Numbered from the stretch's first letter, positions 24,136-33,014 are shown. The stretch is 43,364 nucleotides of DNA from Candidatus Aalborgicola danicus (GCA_016703945.1 JADJBC010000053.1:1-43364), one strand, 5' to 3'. The notes: generated from the sequence alone by a model not told the origin. Numbers and translations: made by a program.

Positions 24136-24150
24136 GACAGAAACCTCTTC

Positions 24151-25154
24151 TCAATGTGACCCGGCACCCATTTCCGCCGGATGAAACTGTTCAATGGTCT
24201 TGCTTACCAGCCATTTCTTCGGCAATACGATGTTGATGCTTCCGGCGTTATCTCTTACGGACCTTTACGCTTATCCGATACCAGACTGCTGCCCGTTCCA
24301 GCTTCAACGCCGGAAAAAGTGGCTTTGCACTTCACCCCAGCAGGTATTTCAAATTTTGGATTCGGCATCTCCAGAAACACGACAAAGGTGCCGCTGGCGG
24401 CATCGATCAGCCGATCAACGGTCTTGACCTTGGCCGTGTAACTGCCTTGCACCGGGATTTCTGGCTTCACCGCGACGCTCATGCCGGAACCGATCTTGCC
24501 GAAGACATCCTTTGGCAACATTACATGGACCCGAAGCGGGTCCAGTTGAGCGACTTTCAGGATGACCTTCTTGTTCGCTCCCGGCTCAACCACCTCGCCC
24601 GGATAGGCGGTTTGCTCAACCACCACACCGTCCACCGGGCTGCGTATCGAACGCAGGCTAAGCAGGCCGCTTTGCTGCTGGAATTCGATCTTGGCGAGTT
24701 GCCGGTTTTCGGTCGCGACCTGTAATTCGGACTCTGCCAGCCGATATTCAGCCTCGGCGTCGTCGCTGTCTTGTGGCGATATCAGGCGTTCGCTGGCCAT
24801 GGACTGACGCCGACTGAATTTCCGCTTGGAAAATTCGATCTTGCTTTCGGCCGCGCGCGTCGGCCCCACCTGCTTGGCTTTGAAATCCGCCAGATCGACG
24901 GCTGCCTGCTCAGCCCGGGACTCAAGTGTGGCAACCAACTGGTTTCTGCTGACACGATCACCGCGCTTTACGAGAACGCGGTCCAGCAGTCCGGTTACCG
25001 GACTGGCAAGTTCAACGATCTGTGTGGGTTCGATCAGGCAATCGAAACTGGCGGCCAGCGACGGAGTCGCCCCACCAGCCAACACAACAGCAATGAACAG
25101 GGCGCCTCCCGGCACTCTCCAACCCAAACGCCTACTCCCCAAGCAAACTTTCAA
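24151..25154 (-). CDS. HlyD/RND-type periplasmic adaptor (membrane fusion protein)
   Basis: This periplasmic adaptor would link an inner-membrane transporter to an outer-membrane channel. After a TTG start (25154; no in-frame ATG upstream before a stop) comes a signal-like hydrophobic stretch, GALFIAVVLAGGATPSLAA. Then come the biotinyl-lipoyl half-motifs: ASPVTGLLDRVLVKRGDRVS (~50-70) and SIRSPVDGVVVEQTAYPGEV (~170-190), split by a ~100-residue coiled-coil hairpin. It continues with LDPLRVHVMLPKDVFGKIG and a short beta-barrel part. The frame stops at 24255, but a shifted frame continues GSINIVLPKKWLVSKTIEQF and ends at 24151, only 15 bp before the giant gene start. A single indel near 24,255 would explain this. 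The natural length would be ~334 residues. No transporter partner lies in the window. Confidence 0.75.
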
Positions 25155-25746
25155 ATCACGTTTCTTGTACCGCTCGTGGTTGCGGCTTATGTAACGTTCA
25201 AATCTGACCTGCTGAGGGGGAACACTGCTACATATAGTTATGTTTGTAGATCTGCATCAGCCGCATCTGAAACGCACGTTGCATGCGATACAGGAAGGGC
25301 GTACCAAATTGTACACGTCAAACGAGAATTGCTGCCGGCCCAAAGATACTATTTCTGGGGCAAATCTCGTCCGCATACAGCGGCACGTAAGCAATGTCCA
25401 ATGAATCCAGGCGCACTGCCCGCGTTTGCTGTCCAGGTCGTTGCACAAAACACAAGATGACATTGCCTAGCGTGCAATCTTCATACTTGTTTGATTTACC
25501 GACACAATATCAAGCAGGATTATCACGACTAGTATTGCGAAAGTCATAGGATTGCCGCGCTACCGTTCGCACGAGGGGAGAACGACCGGCTCCTGACTGC
25601 GATTCGGTATTGCAATGTAATAGCTGGGCCGGGTATTTCATCTCATTCGAAGGTTGATCGCCAATGGCCCTTCCCCCTTTGTTGACATTAGCCCCTTCCT
25701 TTGGGAATTCGTCCCCCTTGGCAAATACTGGTATGCCAAAGCAGTG
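25155..25746. other. Divergent intergenic region
   Basis: About 600 bp separate the minus-strand adaptor gene from the plus-strand island genes. It contains several ATTGC/GCAAT boxes, among them attgc-N7-gcaat at 25462-25478 and attgcaat near 25607, which could be operator-like, but this is weak. Base composition shifts here from GC-rich to AT-richer. I see no convincing gene or RNA. Confidence 0.4.
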
Positions 25747-25774
25747 TGGACAATGGCAAAAAAGAGTCTAAAAT
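25747..25774 (+). promoter_or_regulatory. Sigma70-like promoter for the island operon
   Basis: TGGACA at 25747-25752 (5 of 6 to the -35 consensus) is followed after 16 bases by TAAAAT at 25769-25774 (5 of 6 to the -10 consensus). Transcription would start near 25,781, about 70 bp before the ATG at 25853. Confidence 0.5.
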
Positions 25775-25852
25775 GCTGCGCTAACCAATTGATGTACTAT
25801 GTATTTCGCTGTCGATTCGCCCACCAATTGACAGACCACTTTTGGAGTAGCA

Positions 25853-26389
25853 ATGACAAACGAAAGCTTTGACCAAGGCATCCATTCTGATGGAAGCCAA
25901 CGGTGACCAATTTTTGCGTTATCCAACAAGATTGATCAAATCGCCAATATGTTGGTTTCAGGACTTTCTTCTACGCAATCGTCTTACGCTAACTTGGCTG
26001 CAAAGGTAGATGACCTTTCTGGTGAGGTTATGAAATTGTCGAAAAAGATTGTTGATCTCGACCAGCAGATGGTAACCAAAGAAGAATTGGTCGGTCAGCT
26101 TGATGAGCAACGAGCCCATTTAGATGCTGAAATAGGCGCTGTGAGGAACGAAATACATTCATCCCTCGCACTGACTGGTGAAAAAATCACCGCAGCGGCC
26201 GGTCAGCTTAATCGCATACGCCGAGAGATCCGGGAGGCCAAAGTAGATATGGCTAACGTTACAAACTCTAGGCTTCGAAGTATGGAGTACGGATCTCTCC
26301 CGCCTAGCGCGTCAAATTTAGCGGATACAGGAAGTGCATTTAGCGCAAGATTTCAGGATTCCAGCCCACGCTCGATATTCGCGCAGTAG
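25853..26389 (+). CDS. Small coiled-coil protein, unknown function (in-frame stop near N-terminus)
   Basis: I do not recognise this protein. From 25949 the frame gives 146 residues with heptad-like helices: LAAKVDDLSGEVMKLSKKIV (~16-35), VTKEELVGQLDEQRAHLDAE (~42-61) and AAGQLNRIRREIREAKVDMA (~83-102), followed by a Ser-rich tail. No membrane segment is visible. The same frame extends upstream to an ATG at 25853 that has a good GGAG site (25844-25847), giving MTNESFDQGIHSDGSQR, then TGA at 25904, then PIFALSNKIDQIAN leading into the coiled coil. The sequence before the 25949 ATG looks coding and that ATG has no ribosome binding site. The TGA is therefore probably a base error or a recent nonsense mutation. 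It is first of a likely three-gene operon. Confidence 0.6.
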
Positions 26390-26395
26390 CTGTAG

Positions 26396-27541
26396 TTGCT
26401 AAGTACGCCCTTGTTTAGCACATGTCGGCGAAAGGGACGCTTACGCCTATCACGTTTTTCTAACTGGTTGTCGCGACCCCTGTTTGTCGTGCGTGCCCAT
26501 CGCGAGAGTATCGATTCCGCTAATTGCGCGCCTCAAAGCTGTAGCTTCCGTCTTAGACAAACGTTTTCTCATTGGATGATCATTAACTGCGGTTCACTAG
26601 CAACCGCAGTGCCACTGCTCGGTCGCCTCCGCACTCTTGATCCATTCCTCTTTCTTGTGGCGCTAGCAGTGGTTGTTGTCCTAAGCTTCAAAATCTGGCA
26701 TATCACAAAGATAGGCCAATTTTCCCAGAACAGTTGGGATTGGTATCAGATAAGTCCCTATGCAATACGCGTTAAGCGAATCATAGTCTGGCAGTTCTTT
26801 TGGATCACAATGCTTCTGCTGACGGCATTGCCTTTAACGAGGTATCTTGCCGAAGCCAATAATTGCTTTCTGATCTCACTGGGCTGTTACGTTGCCACCA
26901 AGGACATCAACTTACCAAGTTTGTACATGGCGCTGGCACTATTCGCAAATTTCGCGCTGGCGCTACTGATTCGATATACACCATCATTCCAGCTCCCCCC
27001 CCTCGCCACTTGGTATTCGCGCTTACCTATTCCGGCCCGGCGATTGATATGGAATGCCACACACCGGTCGCCAGCATATGCGTCTCAATCATGGCGAACG
27101 GTCCATGACCTTTCTCAAGAAGTGCATTCTGCCGGCATTACCATCGCCTTGTTTGGCGATGGTAGATCGCCTTCAATATGGAGGCATCGGGTCAGAGTTT
27201 TATGGACGTACCTAGCACCAGTCAGCCTCCCATTTCTATGCCTTCTGGTGTTTCCACCAATCGTGCAGTTCGGAGATCTTGGCGACGTCCCGAAAGTCGA
27301 ACTGGCATTGAGCACAATAGCCTGGGCAGCTTGGTCGATATGCTTTTTTCTCCATTTTGGCGATCGAGATTTTGTCGGCACAGCCGGGCGAGCCGGATCT
27401 AATATTACGTTGCTCCTCGCCGATGTTCTTAGTTATCCCAATCGTAATTTACGCATTCGTGCAGCTCAATACTTCAAGAATGGCGGCTACCTAGTGTTTG
27501 ATCTAATTGTTTTAGCCTTAGTACCAGGGGCATATGCGTGA
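26396..27541 (+). CDS. Polytopic membrane protein, unknown function
   Basis: About six hydrophobic segments are visible: PFLFLVALAVVVVLSFKIW, IIVWQFFWITMLLLTALPL, LYMALALFANFALALLI, APVSLPFLCLLVFPPIV, ALSTIAWAAWSICFFLHFG and YLVFDLIVLALVPGAYA at the C-terminus. A basic loop with PIPARRLIWNATHRSP lies between segments three and four. The listed start is a TTG at 26396 with no clear ribosome site. A better start may be the ATG at 26421 (MSAKGTLTPITFF), which joins this frame if the TTTTT run near 26,456 has one base error. I know no family for it. It follows the coiled-coil gene by a few bases and precedes the metalloprotease-like gene by 93 bp, so it probably belongs to the same unit. Confidence 0.6.
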   Translation: MLSTPLFSTCRRKGRLRLSRFSNWLSRPLFVVRAHRESIDSANCAPQSCSFRLRQTFSHWMIINCGSLATAVPLLGRLRTLDPFLFLVALAVVVVLSFKIWHITKIGQFSQNSWDWYQISPYAIRVKRIIVWQFFWITMLLLTALPLTRYLAEANNCFLISLGCYVATKDINLPSLYMALALFANFALALLIRYTPSFQLPPLATWYSRLPIPARRLIWNATHRSPAYASQSWRTVHDLSQEVHSAGITIALFGDGRSPSIWRHRVRVLWTYLAPVSLPFLCLLVFPPIVQFGDLGDVPKVELALSTIAWAAWSICFFLHFGDRDFVGTAGRAGSNITLLLADVLSYPNRNLRIRAAQYFKNGGYLVFDLIVLALVPGAYA

Positions 27542-27634
27542 GTCTTGACCTTTTTAAGTAGCGATGGCAACGCAGTGGAGTTTTGTCATCTTCACTTTGT
27601 ACGCGACCATTCGTCACGCTCGAGGAGTTAATTT

Positions 27635-28945
27635 GTGAATGCAAAGGAAAGAACTCCGAAAGAAACACTGCTAAGAGTGCTCTACTTTGATGTCCGCAAG
27701 CGATATCAGATTCTCGATGAAGAATGTCAGCATCTTCTTCAGTCCACCAACTTCCGCGATACAGCTGTAGTTGGAAAGTTTCCCGATTCCCAACAAGCGT
27801 TTTGCAAGAGACTTGCGAGCGCCGCACAATTGTTGTTCGATGAATGCCAGGCCGACTGGCGCGAAATTAGGGCATATAAAGAGCAAACCGAGAATCGGTG
27901 GAAAAATCAGCAGTCGAATGAGGAGAAGCAGCGTCAAATTCAAAACGCGACTGCGGCTTACTCGCGAAACGGTTTCGCATTCTTAAGTCCCAAGTTCCGA
28001 TTGCATCATTTTGACCTGATTTGGCACGCAAAAATGATGTTCAAGGCTTCACTCATTGCGGAGCGAATTGGTGACCTTCATGACCGACTCGCACAATTGC
28101 TGCAAAGAACCAACCCGGATCACCCAGATCCGACCGTACGTCGAAGAGCAGAACAAGGATCGATCGACAAATATCTAACAGAGCAAACTCGTTGGGTTCA
28201 CCGAGATATCGCGCGATTCGCGATCAGCGTCGGAACCAAGTATCCGTACAGCGAGGTTCCTGCAACATTTCAGTCTTGGGAGTACGACTACACCTCTCGG
28301 CATCACTCGTTTATGCCATCCGCCAGTTATGCTTGTTGGACTGAATGGCATCGTGGGGACCAAAGCAAGCGCATTGCTCCTAAGAAGTTTGCATCATTGC
28401 GCCTTTCATACTGGATGACAGAACGAATGCCCCTGCATCCGATAATCGGTCATGAGATAGCACACCAAGTCCTGCGGGACTCGTTCGGTCACATATTGAG
28501 TCATTCACGCCTCGAAAGCGAAGAAGGCCAAATAGCACGGCTATTTAGACGATTGGTTCGATGCAATGAGGACTGGTTAGCCCGGCGTCCAGGAGTTAAT
28601 GCTGCTGCGGAAGCGGAAAATATTTCGGTCGAGATTGTCTGCGACTTGCTCGCCGCAGTTCGGTATGGCTACGCATATGCATTCGCTTGGATTCTTGAGA
28701 TCGTTGGCGACGAGAACCTCGCACATCTATTTGATGATGAAACGTCGATGCTGCAGCGATTCTGGACTGATGAAGTTAGTATTTCCGCCGCGAACAATAA
28801 CGGAGACACAGCAATTCAGTCTCCTCCCCCCACAGTTAATTTAGAGGACTTGCGCGACAACTTCCTTTGGGGAACTCAAAGACTCGAGCAGGGATTGCCT
28901 AAGGCATACTACCGCGGGTATGTTCTTATGCATTTTCTATTGTGA
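27635..28945 (+). CDS. Metalloprotease-like protein, N-terminal part (HEIAH zinc motif)
   Basis: The start is GTG at 27635 with a strong GAGGAG site at 27622-27627. The first ~250 residues are mostly helical (DECQADWREIRAYKEQTENR, HAKMMFKASLIAERIGDLHD). HPIIGHEIAHQVL carries the zinc-protease motif H273-E274-x-x-H277. SVEIVCDLLAAVRYGYAYAF then offers E333 as a possible third ligand with D337, the spacing and context of gluzincin-type peptidases. This is inference from motif only. The frame closes at 28945, but coding continues one frame over (from ELSRENADSIAEEL), and again near 29,863. All three stretches together form one protein of about 990 residues. I do not recognise the full-length family. 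Confidence 0.65.
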   Translation: MNAKERTPKETLLRVLYFDVRKRYQILDEECQHLLQSTNFRDTAVVGKFPDSQQAFCKRLASAAQLLFDECQADWREIRAYKEQTENRWKNQQSNEEKQRQIQNATAAYSRNGFAFLSPKFRLHHFDLIWHAKMMFKASLIAERIGDLHDRLAQLLQRTNPDHPDPTVRRRAEQGSIDKYLTEQTRWVHRDIARFAISVGTKYPYSEVPATFQSWEYDYTSRHHSFMPSASYACWTEWHRGDQSKRIAPKKFASLRLSYWMTERMPLHPIIGHEIAHQVLRDSFGHILSHSRLESEEGQIARLFRRLVRCNEDWLARRPGVNAAAEAENISVEIVCDLLAAVRYGYAYAFAWILEIVGDENLAHLFDDETSMLQRFWTDEVSISAANNNGDTAIQSPPPTVNLEDLRDNFLWGTQRLEQGLPKAYYRGYVLMHFLL

Positions 28946-29876
28946 ACTATCTCGAGAAAACGCGGATTCAATTGCCGAAGAATTGTCTGATGCGCTTTCA
29001 TTCTTTCTCGGAGCACTACTCGATCTCTACGCAGGACCAGATGACAACAGACGGAACTTTGAAGTGGCCTTTGCGGAAGAATTGAAAAGTACTGTATGCA
29101 CAGAGGCCACTTCTTTCCCTTGGCGCCGTAGTAAGTTTGTACGTTTGGCAAATAAATTTTGGGAGCAACAGCCACTTAACTCAATGGCCTTGAGTAACGC
29201 ACCGCTTCAGCATCAACTCTTAACCAACAGTTATCGAAACCTCTTACATAGTCTTGCGAAAGCGGAGAATTGGCCATCAAAAACTTTTGATTGGCCAAAT
29301 GTCAGAGTCATGAGCGATGTCGCATGGCGAATTGAGTGGCTGATGGAAAAGCACGCTAACGAGGAACCATGTAATCAAACACGGATTAATAGAGTTCGCG
29401 CAATACTGTTTCTCGGAGCCGATGACTACATTTATAGAACAACGAACCCATCAAGATTCTTTGAAGCATTGAGCGAAAAGTCATTCGAGTCGCCGAGAGA
29501 TGGCAACACGGTTGACCCATGTCGTTTTAAGAAGATATTCGACCTGACTGCGGTTGAAAAAATTGATACCGCGTTGCGACAAGAAAACTTCATCGGTGCT
29601 GCTGGCCTGAAGTACAACGACAAGTTGATCTCGATTTCCGAGAGGACATTTGGCTACATTGATAAGATTTTGGTGCGCGACGATGATCTCCGCAATTGGC
29701 TTACCGGGGATGGAGCCGAGTTGCCGGAGCAATACAGAATCGAACTTATTCGCGCACGAAACTACCTTCTTGAGGACGTGACAAGGGCATCGAATACAAA
29801 GTTTGAACCCATCATGATTGCCAATTTGCTTGGACGCTACGATCAAAGTGGTAATAGCAAAACAGGCTGCGGCTGA
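28920..29876 (+). CDS. Metalloprotease-like protein, middle part
   Basis: This is the continuation of the preceding frame. The junction lies near 28,940, where the upstream frame ends YYRGYVLMHFLL-stop and this one reads ELSRENADSIAEELSDALSF. It is mainly helical with charged and aromatic residues (NFEVAFAEELKSTVCTEATS, NVRVMSDVAWRIEWLMEKHA, FLGADDYIYRTTNPSRFFEA). No known domain is evident. The frame ends in an AAAA run near 29,862 (GRYDQSGNSK), a typical place for a homopolymer indel, and the protein goes on in the next frame. Confidence 0.6.
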   Translation: MFLCIFYCELSRENADSIAEELSDALSFFLGALLDLYAGPDDNRRNFEVAFAEELKSTVCTEATSFPWRRSKFVRLANKFWEQQPLNSMALSNAPLQHQLLTNSYRNLLHSLAKAENWPSKTFDWPNVRVMSDVAWRIEWLMEKHANEEPCNQTRINRVRAILFLGADDYIYRTTNPSRFFEALSEKSFESPRDGNTVDPCRFKKIFDLTAVEKIDTALRQENFIGAAGLKYNDKLISISERTFGYIDKILVRDDDLRNWLTGDGAELPEQYRIELIRARNYLLEDVTRASNTKFEPIMIANLLGRYDQSGNSKTGCG

Positions 29877-30609
29877 AGGCGAGCAGTATTGGTGGGCGCC
29901 TGGCGAGCAGAGGAAGCATGAATACGTATCGCGCGTTAAGAAACTGGTTCGATTTGGTGACGGCACGAGGAATCCTCGTTACACCAACCCAGCGCTGACA
30001 GACCTCACAACAAATCATCGGGTTATCGCAATAATACTTGTCTCACTGCACTGGGAATCGTTCCGTACAATAGTCGGGCGATGGTTGGTCAAACGATTTG
30101 CAAATAGAGAAACGGATGTCCAAGCTCCGGGAAGAAAATCCTGTCTTAGGTTTGACATGTTTCTAAGTGATGGTTGGGAGGATTTTGTTCTACTCGCATA
30201 TCATGAAGAACTAAATCCAGAATGTATCGATGATTTAAAATACAACCAAGCTGTAGATGAATTTCTTGACGTGGTAACGGAACTCAATAACCACCCATTA
30301 GTCAAGGCAACAGAATCGATGTTCACATCTGAGATTCTCGGTCGGTATTCTGGATCTCGCATGCGGTTCCGTTTCGTGTGCAGATTTGGCGAAGACAAGA
30401 CAACGCGCGACCGATTTAGGACGATTGTTACCGAGGCAAAGGCAAGTCAGATCGTTCTCGAGGAACGCAATCTTGCCGGAAACAAGGACACAGAGTTGAT
30501 CATTTCTCACCCGATTGCAAAAGATCAATTAAAGCAATTCCATCAGAAACTTCATGATGACGCGTTAAGGGATTGGCGTGTCGAAACGAGGGTTTCGTGG
30601 TGCAGCTAG
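29818..30609 (+). CDS. Metalloprotease-like protein, C-terminal part (ferredoxin-like fold)
   Basis: The true part starts at KQAAAEGEQYWWAPGEQRK. A segment around residues 110-180 has the layout of an Lrp/ACT/RAM-like sensor domain: SDGWEDFVLLAYHEELN, a helix (AVDEFLDVVTELNNHPL) and VKATESMFTSEILG. The last ~80 residues give a second beta-alpha-beta-beta-alpha-beta series: RMRFRFVCRF, RDRFRTIVTEAKAS, QIVLEERNLAGNKDTELIIS, KDQLKQFHQKLHDDALR and DWRVETRVSW. The fold is inferred from pattern alone; it could be a ligand sensor or a degenerate cyclase-like domain. The gene ends at 30609, and no plus-strand gene follows until the transposition module. Confidence 0.55.
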   Translation: MPICLDATIKVVIAKQAAAEGEQYWWAPGEQRKHEYVSRVKKLVRFGDGTRNPRYTNPALTDLTTNHRVIAIILVSLHWESFRTIVGRWLVKRFANRETDVQAPGRKSCLRFDMFLSDGWEDFVLLAYHEELNPECIDDLKYNQAVDEFLDVVTELNNHPLVKATESMFTSEILGRYSGSRMRFRFVCRFGEDKTTRDRFRTIVTEAKASQIVLEERNLAGNKDTELIISHPIAKDQLKQFHQKLHDDALRDWRVETRVSWCS

Positions 30610-30872
30610 GGCACCAGCGCCTTGTCCTCGGCTTGTTGTGCAGGCGGTTTCGCGGGGATCGGCGTCTTGGCATAAATGAACGTCTGAAAGAAGACAATTG
30701 CTATCAATCGACCTTTTGTCGCTCCATCGCTTGTAGTTGACATTATTGCCCAAGGGCATAGAGATTCATTATTACCGACAGCAGCAGCCTCGCACCACGC
30801 GGACATAGTGCTGGGATGATCCAATGTGCTGGCTTGGCCGAAACGCAATGCGAAAATGACGTAGCCATACAT
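30606..30872 (-). CDS. Possible small protein or remnant
   Basis: An 88-codon frame ends TPIPAKPPAQQAEDKALVP, overlapping the stop of the plus-strand gene by four bases. It has one hydrophobic segment (GRLIAIVFFQTFIYAKT). The frame is open further upstream to near the stop of the 30950-31792 gene (SRVRRRRFQRIDSESRYGF), so the real extent is unclear. There is no ribosome site at the ATG. It may be a remnant or chance frame. Confidence 0.25.
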   Translation of the reverse strand: MYGYVIFALRFGQASTLDHPSTMSAWCEAAAVGNNESLCPWAIMSTTSDGATKGRLIAIVFFQTFIYAKTPIPAKPPAQQAEDKALVP

Positions 30873-30949
30873 AATGCTACGCGCCGATACAAAACCATAA
30901 CGGGATTCAGAATCGATTCGCTGAAATCGTCTACGTCGAACCCGGCTAG

Positions 30950-31792
30950 CTAGAGATTAGGGCCGTCAAGATTTGGCACATTGACTACCACCCCACCGAA
31001 TAAAGCGGAAAAGAGCGCATCTCTTACACGTTCGTTGGATGTCTTATTTGGATCAAGTCCACCGGGACCACTAAGCAGTCCCAATTCACTTACATTTTGG
31101 TGGATTAGCCTTGTGAGCAGACGCCTGCAGGTAACAAAGGGTTCCATCCACTGAAATGAAAATAAGAGCCATTCTCGCGCCAAATAAATTAGAGATACGT
31201 CAGCGCGCTCCCAGTCAAGATTTCTCCACTGCATCAGCAGCAATCCAAAAGCATCGAGATGTCTTATGAATACAAGATCTACAATTCCTTCATGGGTCAG
31301 CAATATCCGATACTGATCCTCCTTTTGAATATGCTTGGGTTTTATCAGACTCAGGACATGCGGCGAGACACGCGAGGTCAGCTTCAATCGCTTCATTGGT
31401 CGTGATTGCTCGTCGTACATTAGGTCCCAAATGATCGAATCATAGGAGGCCCGCGTTCCAGGGTAGCGGGTTTCAGCGCGTACAACAGGTGACTTGTCGC
31501 CCTCACTCGGCGGTAACGGAGCGCGTTGTCCCTTGGCGTATTTCAACCACGCGTTGGGCTGCTCGAAGCCACCGCCATCTCGCGGGGGAAAAGTCCTAAA
31601 CGCCATTTCCCGCTCCAACTCCGCGAACGATTTCGCAGCGCTCATTTGGACCGTCCATGCCCAGTACGCCGCACGAGCGCGGTCGAGAACTGTGGATTTC
31701 GGACGCCCTCGTCTTGGCACGCGTACATCCCCATCGCCGAACCCCAAATCCAACGGATCAAAACTGTTCGCCCCATCGTCTCCATCATTCAA
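30950..31792 (-). CDS. Island-type hypothetical protein
   Basis: This 280-codon protein has no known function to me. The N-terminus is acidic, followed by RVPRRGRPKSTVLDRARAAY, a basic stretch resembling the start of hypothetical proteins common in proteobacterial genomic islands. Next come AFRTFPPRDGGGFEQPNAWL and KYAKGQRAPLPPSEGDKSP, where the 'N-x-W-x-K-Y-x-x-G' motif is striking, and a mostly helical C-terminus. The start as given is TTG with no ribosome site. A GTG at ~31,802 with AGGAA upstream would join this frame if the seven-A run were one base shorter. It is transcribed opposite to the flanking genes and seems to have its own promoter. Confidence 0.55.
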   Translation of the reverse strand: MNDGDDGANSFDPLDLGFGDGDVRVPRRGRPKSTVLDRARAAYWAWTVQMSAAKSFAELEREMAFRTFPPRDGGGFEQPNAWLKYAKGQRAPLPPSEGDKSPVVRAETRYPGTRASYDSIIWDLMYDEQSRPMKRLKLTSRVSPHVLSLIKPKHIQKEDQYRILLTHEGIVDLVFIRHLDAFGLLLMQWRNLDWERADVSLIYLAREWLLFSFQWMEPFVTCRRLLTRLIHQNVSELGLLSGPGGLDPNKTSNERVRDALFSALFGGVVVNVPNLDGPNL

Positions 31793-31805
31793 TTTTTTTC
31801 ACTAG

Positions 31806-32662
31806 CAGTTCCTATCGAATTAAGTCCCACCGTCTTGTTTCAGCGGACGCCGGCTAACTCGCCGACGAATTCGACCTCGCGCATTCGCCCAACGTCGCCC
31901 CATGGGTTGACGTTCTACGCGCACCTTCAATGCCGACCTTCCGCAGTCTCGAAATTCGTTCAATTTCGCGTGTAGTTCACTTTCTCCGGCTACATCGTAA
32001 CAATTCTGAACAGACTTGAACGACTATCCCCAGAGCCAAGAGTGGCGACATTCCTTACGAATAAGAGCGCGCATATGCAGAGAGTTGCGTTCTCCCGGGT
32101 CGGACTTGGTTCCGTGAGGCGGGGTCTCAGTGCCGATGGGCCGCTCAAATGGGTCCAGCCAGCGCTGGTGTACGCCGTGATGAAGGGGGAAGCGAAATGC
32201 TGCGGGGGATCGCATCCGCGGTGGCGTTAGAATGAAACTGGCCGCAGTCGAAAATGACCACCAAAGGAAAGTACGGTCCGGGTCGAAAAAAGGGAACCTG
32301 CCAGTCGTATGCGCCTTTTGGGGAATCCCAACTCAGCTTCAAGTCTACTGCCTGCTGGAAGGCTCATCTGGCGGCGACTAGTTCAATCGGTACCCGTCTG
32401 GCTTGCTCGGGCGGGGCGTGTTCGGTGTCGAAGGTGGTCGGGGCTCCGCGGGCTGGGGCGTGCGGGGCGGGGGTGGCTGCCCGTCTAAGCGCGAGGTCTT
32501 GGCCATCGAAAGTCGCGGCGGTGTCCTCGCTGGAAAAGGATCACGTCGCGCGCTGGTCGGAGCAGCAGTCCTAGAAATGGCATGCACCGGTTCCGTTCGG
32601 AGCGACCTCGCCGAGGTGCCCCTTCATGGGTTGACGCTATTCCATCGTATCGGAGATCGCAA
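31806..32662. other. Gene-poor stretch between orphan gene and transposition module
   Basis: About 850 bp hold only short, unconvincing frames. The part 32,390-32,560 is strongly GC-rich and gives Pro/Gly/Arg shadows on both strands. TGTAG-N14-CTACA at 31971-31994 is an imperfect palindrome that could be an element end, but nothing confirms it. I see no gene that I can support. Confidence 0.4.
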
Positions 32663-32902
32663 ATGCTAACCACGACGTCCGTGGATCCAGTTCAGTCCCC
32701 CGACGCCCAAAAATCGCCGTCTGGTTCGTACACCTTCCATACAATTCCGTCCGAGTACACGGATTGCGAAGCATGGCCTTCTCGTGCCACGGCAACAGAA
32801 ATGATGGAATGGTTTGCTCATCTGTCCGCGCAGCAAGCAGAAGAGCGCGCGGTCCAGATCGCCGAAAGATTCGCGATTGCGGCGAAGCATCAAAGTCCCT
32901 GA
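32663..32902 (+). CDS. Small hypothetical protein upstream of transposase
   Basis: A 79-codon protein begins at ATG 32663 with GGAG about eight bases upstream. It reads MLTTTSVDPVQSPDAQKSPS, then a polar region, and ends with an amphipathic helix, ATEMMEWFAHLSAQQAEERA. No known domain. Its position just before the transposase gene, in the same direction, suggests that it belongs to the mobile element or its regulation. It could instead be a broken N-terminal piece of a larger gene. Confidence 0.4.
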   Translation: MLTTTSVDPVQSPDAQKSPSGSYTFHTIPSEYTDCEAWPSRATATEMMEWFAHLSAQQAEERAVQIAERFAIAAKHQSP

Positions 32903-33014
32903 GCGCCGGATCGCTCAGCAGGCCTGACCAAGCAATCCGGGGGTGTTCTCCGCCAGTTAAATCGCTGCCTCTTGCCGAATCCTGTCACTGGAAGGCATTG
33001 TAGGTTGGGCTGGT

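Noticed and set aside
1..24135. RTX type I secretion substrate
   Set aside because: No GGxGxDxxx nonapeptide series is visible in the part present, and the C-terminus is outside the window.
25654..25872. Short plus-strand frame before the island operon
   Set aside because: It lies over the promoter-like site and the ATG at 25853, and has no recognisable protein pattern.
31971..31994. TGTAG-N14-CTACA as left end of the Tn7-like element
   Set aside because: It shares only GGCTACA with the proposed right end, and flanks (tcgcg versus atacc) show no target duplication.
32254..32669. GC-rich frames on both strands
   Set aside because: Both give Pro/Gly/Arg-rich noise without ribosome sites or motifs.
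31806..33014. tnsA-like endonuclease upstream of tnsB
   Set aside because: No endonuclease motif or suitable frame could be found.
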